Assembly (NCBI GenBank): GCA_036011265.1
Contig: DASCNB010000158.1
Location: 1-23,850 of the forward strand
Direction of reading: 5' to 3'
DNA: 23,850 nucleotides
DNA from: CAJXCL01 sp036011265
Lineage (GTDB): Bacteria; Nitrospinota; Nitrospinia; CAJXCL01
This document shows positions 22,413-23,850 of the stretch, piece after piece. The translations under genes were made by a program, and so were the position numbers. The first letter of the stretch is position 1, and every line of letters starts with the position of its first letter. The notes beneath the pieces were generated by a model that was not told the DNA's origin, ran no database searches, and saw nothing but the letters and a program-made list of their open reading frames with translations.

Positions 22413-23546
22413 ATGTATTTAACAGATAATAAAGACAAAAGAAACGCAATTTTGGTTGAGCTTTGTTTGAATTCTTCTTTAAAAAAACAAGCCTTGGACA
22501 CGTACTCTAATGATGAATCTCTTGAGGAACTTACCGGACTTGCTAAAACTGCTGGCTATGATGTAGTTGAAAAAATATCTATTAAGTCAAATAAAATAAA
22601 TCCGCGCTCTTTTTTGGGAAAAGGTAAAATTGATGAGTTTAAGGGTCTTGTGGAACAATGTCAGGCGGATTGGGTTGTTTTAAACGAAGATCTCACTCCG
22701 TCTCAAAACAGAAACATTGAAAATTCTTTAAAGTGTAATGTTATTGACCGCTGCGCTCTTATTCTTGAGATATTTGCCAAGCATGCTCGTACCAGCGAAG
22801 CAAAAACACAGGTGGAACTGGCAAGGTTGAATTACATGCTGCCGAGACTAACCGGACAATGGAGTCATCTCTCAAGGCAAAGAGGCGGTATTGGTCTCAG
22901 GGAAGTAGGAGAAAAACAATTGGAGATTGACCGCCGTTTAATACAAAAACGAATTTTTAAATTAAAAAAAGAACTGGAACGTATTGATAAGGAGAGAAAA
23001 ACCCAGAGGAAAAACCGGTCAAATCTTTTTAAAGCCGCGCTTGTGGGTTACACCAACGCGGGAAAATCGACCTTGATGAACAGCTTGACAGGGTCTTCAT
23101 TGTTGGTGGAAAATAAATTATTCGCCACGTTGGACTCAACAGTACGAACTCTCAAAACAGCCGGAAGACCTAAAATACTAATTACAGATACGGTTGGATT
23201 GATCGATAAGTTACCGCATTCTTTAGTCGCATCATTCAAGAGCACTCTTGATGAAATAAGATACGCAAACCTTATTATCAAGGTTGTCGATATCACCCAT
23301 CAATGTTTTGATAAACATATAAGCACAACACAGAATGTACTCCAGGAACTTGGTGTTTCCGATGTTCCTTCTTTCTGGGTTTTTAATAAGATTGATCTTA
23401 TACAGGAAGAGGGAATTCTGGATAATCTGAAAAGTAGACATCCTGATAGTATTTTTGTTTCCGGGAAAAACAGTTCAGGAATAAATCTATTTAAAGAAAA
23501 GATTAAATCTTCAATAGTGCCAATTTCTCATTATCACCCTGCTTGA
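22413..23546 (+). CDS. hflX: Ribosome-associated GTPase HflX
   Basis: 377 residues. HflX binds stalled or stressed 70S ribosomes and splits them using GTP. The N-terminal HflX domain (about 1-150) contains NPRSFLGKGKIDEF, and the linker has SRQRGGIGLREVGEKQLEIDRR, a variant of the usual GGIGLRGPGETQLE. A coiled coil follows, then the G domain with P-loop GYTNAGKST (212-220), DTVG and NKID. Length is slightly short for the family, mainly at the C-terminus. The ATG has no Shine-Dalgarno. A small perfect stem (ATTGC-TCC-GCAAT, 22383-22395) lies just upstream, of uncertain meaning. It converges with purF after 23 bases. Confidence 0.95.
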   Translation: MYLTDNKDKRNAILVELCLNSSLKKQALDTYSNDESLEELTGLAKTAGYDVVEKISIKSNKINPRSFLGKGKIDEFKGLVEQCQADWVVLNEDLTPSQNRNIENSLKCNVIDRCALILEIFAKHARTSEAKTQVELARLNYMLPRLTGQWSHLSRQRGGIGLREVGEKQLEIDRRLIQKRIFKLKKELERIDKERKTQRKNRSNLFKAALVGYTNAGKSTLMNSLTGSSLLVENKLFATLDSTVRTLKTAGRPKILITDTVGLIDKLPHSLVASFKSTLDEIRYANLIIKVVDITHQCFDKHISTTQNVLQELGVSDVPSFWVFNKIDLIQEEGILDNLKSRHPDSIFVSGKNSSGINLFKEKIKSSIVPISHYHPA

Positions 23547-23569
23547 TCCGGCGCTAATATATGAACTGA

Positions 23570-23850
23570 TTATTTTTTATCAAAAAGCATCAGCTGGGGA
23601 GATTCCATGCTACTAGATTTTACAGGGTATTTGCCGTCAAAACAGGCGTTGCAAAATTTATTTTCTCCGTCACGCAAAGCTTTGTGAAGTCCTTCTATAC
23701 TGATATACGCCAGGCTGTCAGCACCGATAAACTTTTCAGTCTCTTTAATAGAGTGAGTTGCTGCGACCAGATCGACCTTGTATGGCGTATCAATTCCATA
23801 ATAACATGGATGAGTTGTTGGAGGAGCGCTGACCCGGAAATGCACTTCTT
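23570..23850 (-). CDS. purF: Amidophosphoribosyltransferase PurF, C-terminal fragment (start beyond window)
   Basis: The last 93 or so codons of purF, open to the right window edge. The EVHFRVSAPPTTHPCYYGIDTP segment, IGADSLAYISIEGL and the ending FCNACFDGKYPV match the C-terminus of the enzyme that makes phosphoribosylamine from PRPP and glutamine, the first step of purine synthesis. The Cys in HPC and the CNAC pair correspond to three of the four 4Fe-4S ligands of the Bacillus-type enzyme, so this is probably the oxygen-sensitive iron-sulfur form; the fourth lies outside. An internal Met near 23845 is not the start. Confidence 0.93.
   Translation of the reverse strand, partial: EVHFRVSAPPTTHPCYYGIDTPYKVDLVAATHSIKETEKFIGADSLAYISIEGLHKALRDGENKFCNACFDGKYPVKSSSMESPQLMLFDKK

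Overview
The window is AT-rich DNA packed with bacterial genes on both strands. The gene content suggests a Gram-negative, probably anaerobic bacterium. Supporting features are a FliL-type flagellar protein, acyl-CoA dehydrogenase plus enoyl-CoA hydratase, an iron-sulfur NadA and the order ffh-rpsP-khpA-rimM-trmD-SPOUT methylase-rplS-rnhB. The pheT-(ZapB-like)-zapA order also fits Desulfobacterota, Nitrospirota or a related candidate phylum. There is no rRNA in the window, so the lineage stays an inference.

Layout. Positions 1-3200 (minus strand) carry a signalling operon: a single-domain cyclic-nucleotide-binding protein, a soluble histidine kinase and a CheY-like receiver fused to TPRs. A FliL-like protein, cut by the window edge, follows. 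Positions 3200-3480 hold a MITE-like inverted-repeat element and a 54-residue zinc-ribbon gene. Positions 3640-5700 (minus) are a two-gene fatty-acid or branched-chain oxidation operon with a good promoter. nadA (minus) and ffh (plus) then diverge from overlapping promoters near 6660-6690. The plus-strand translation operon runs without a break from ffh to rnhB (6699-11357), with many ATGA overlaps.

Positions 11450-16000 hold a PLDc_N-TPR membrane protein and two large multi-pass GT-C-like (TMTC/DUF1736-type) membrane proteins with C-terminal TPRs. A third paralogue lies on the minus strand at 20491-22344. Between them is pheT, which lacks the usual N-terminal tRNA-binding (EMAP/OB) insert and has no pheS beside it. 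It is followed by a coiled-coil ZapB-like gene, an unexplained structured interval, zapA, comF and the dITP/XTP pyrophosphatase gene. hflX and the 3' end of purF close the window.

Most genes are recognisable housekeeping families. The parts most worth a second look are: (i) the trio of GT-C/TPR membrane proteins placed among housekeeping genes; (ii) the 18492-18704 interval, which has two adjacent perfect hairpins and an open -1 frame starting at a T6 run; (iii) the compact PheT; (iv) several strong promoters whose predicted start sites fall at or just before the start codon; and (v) the TA-flanked miniature repeat. I found no clear new defence or mobile system.
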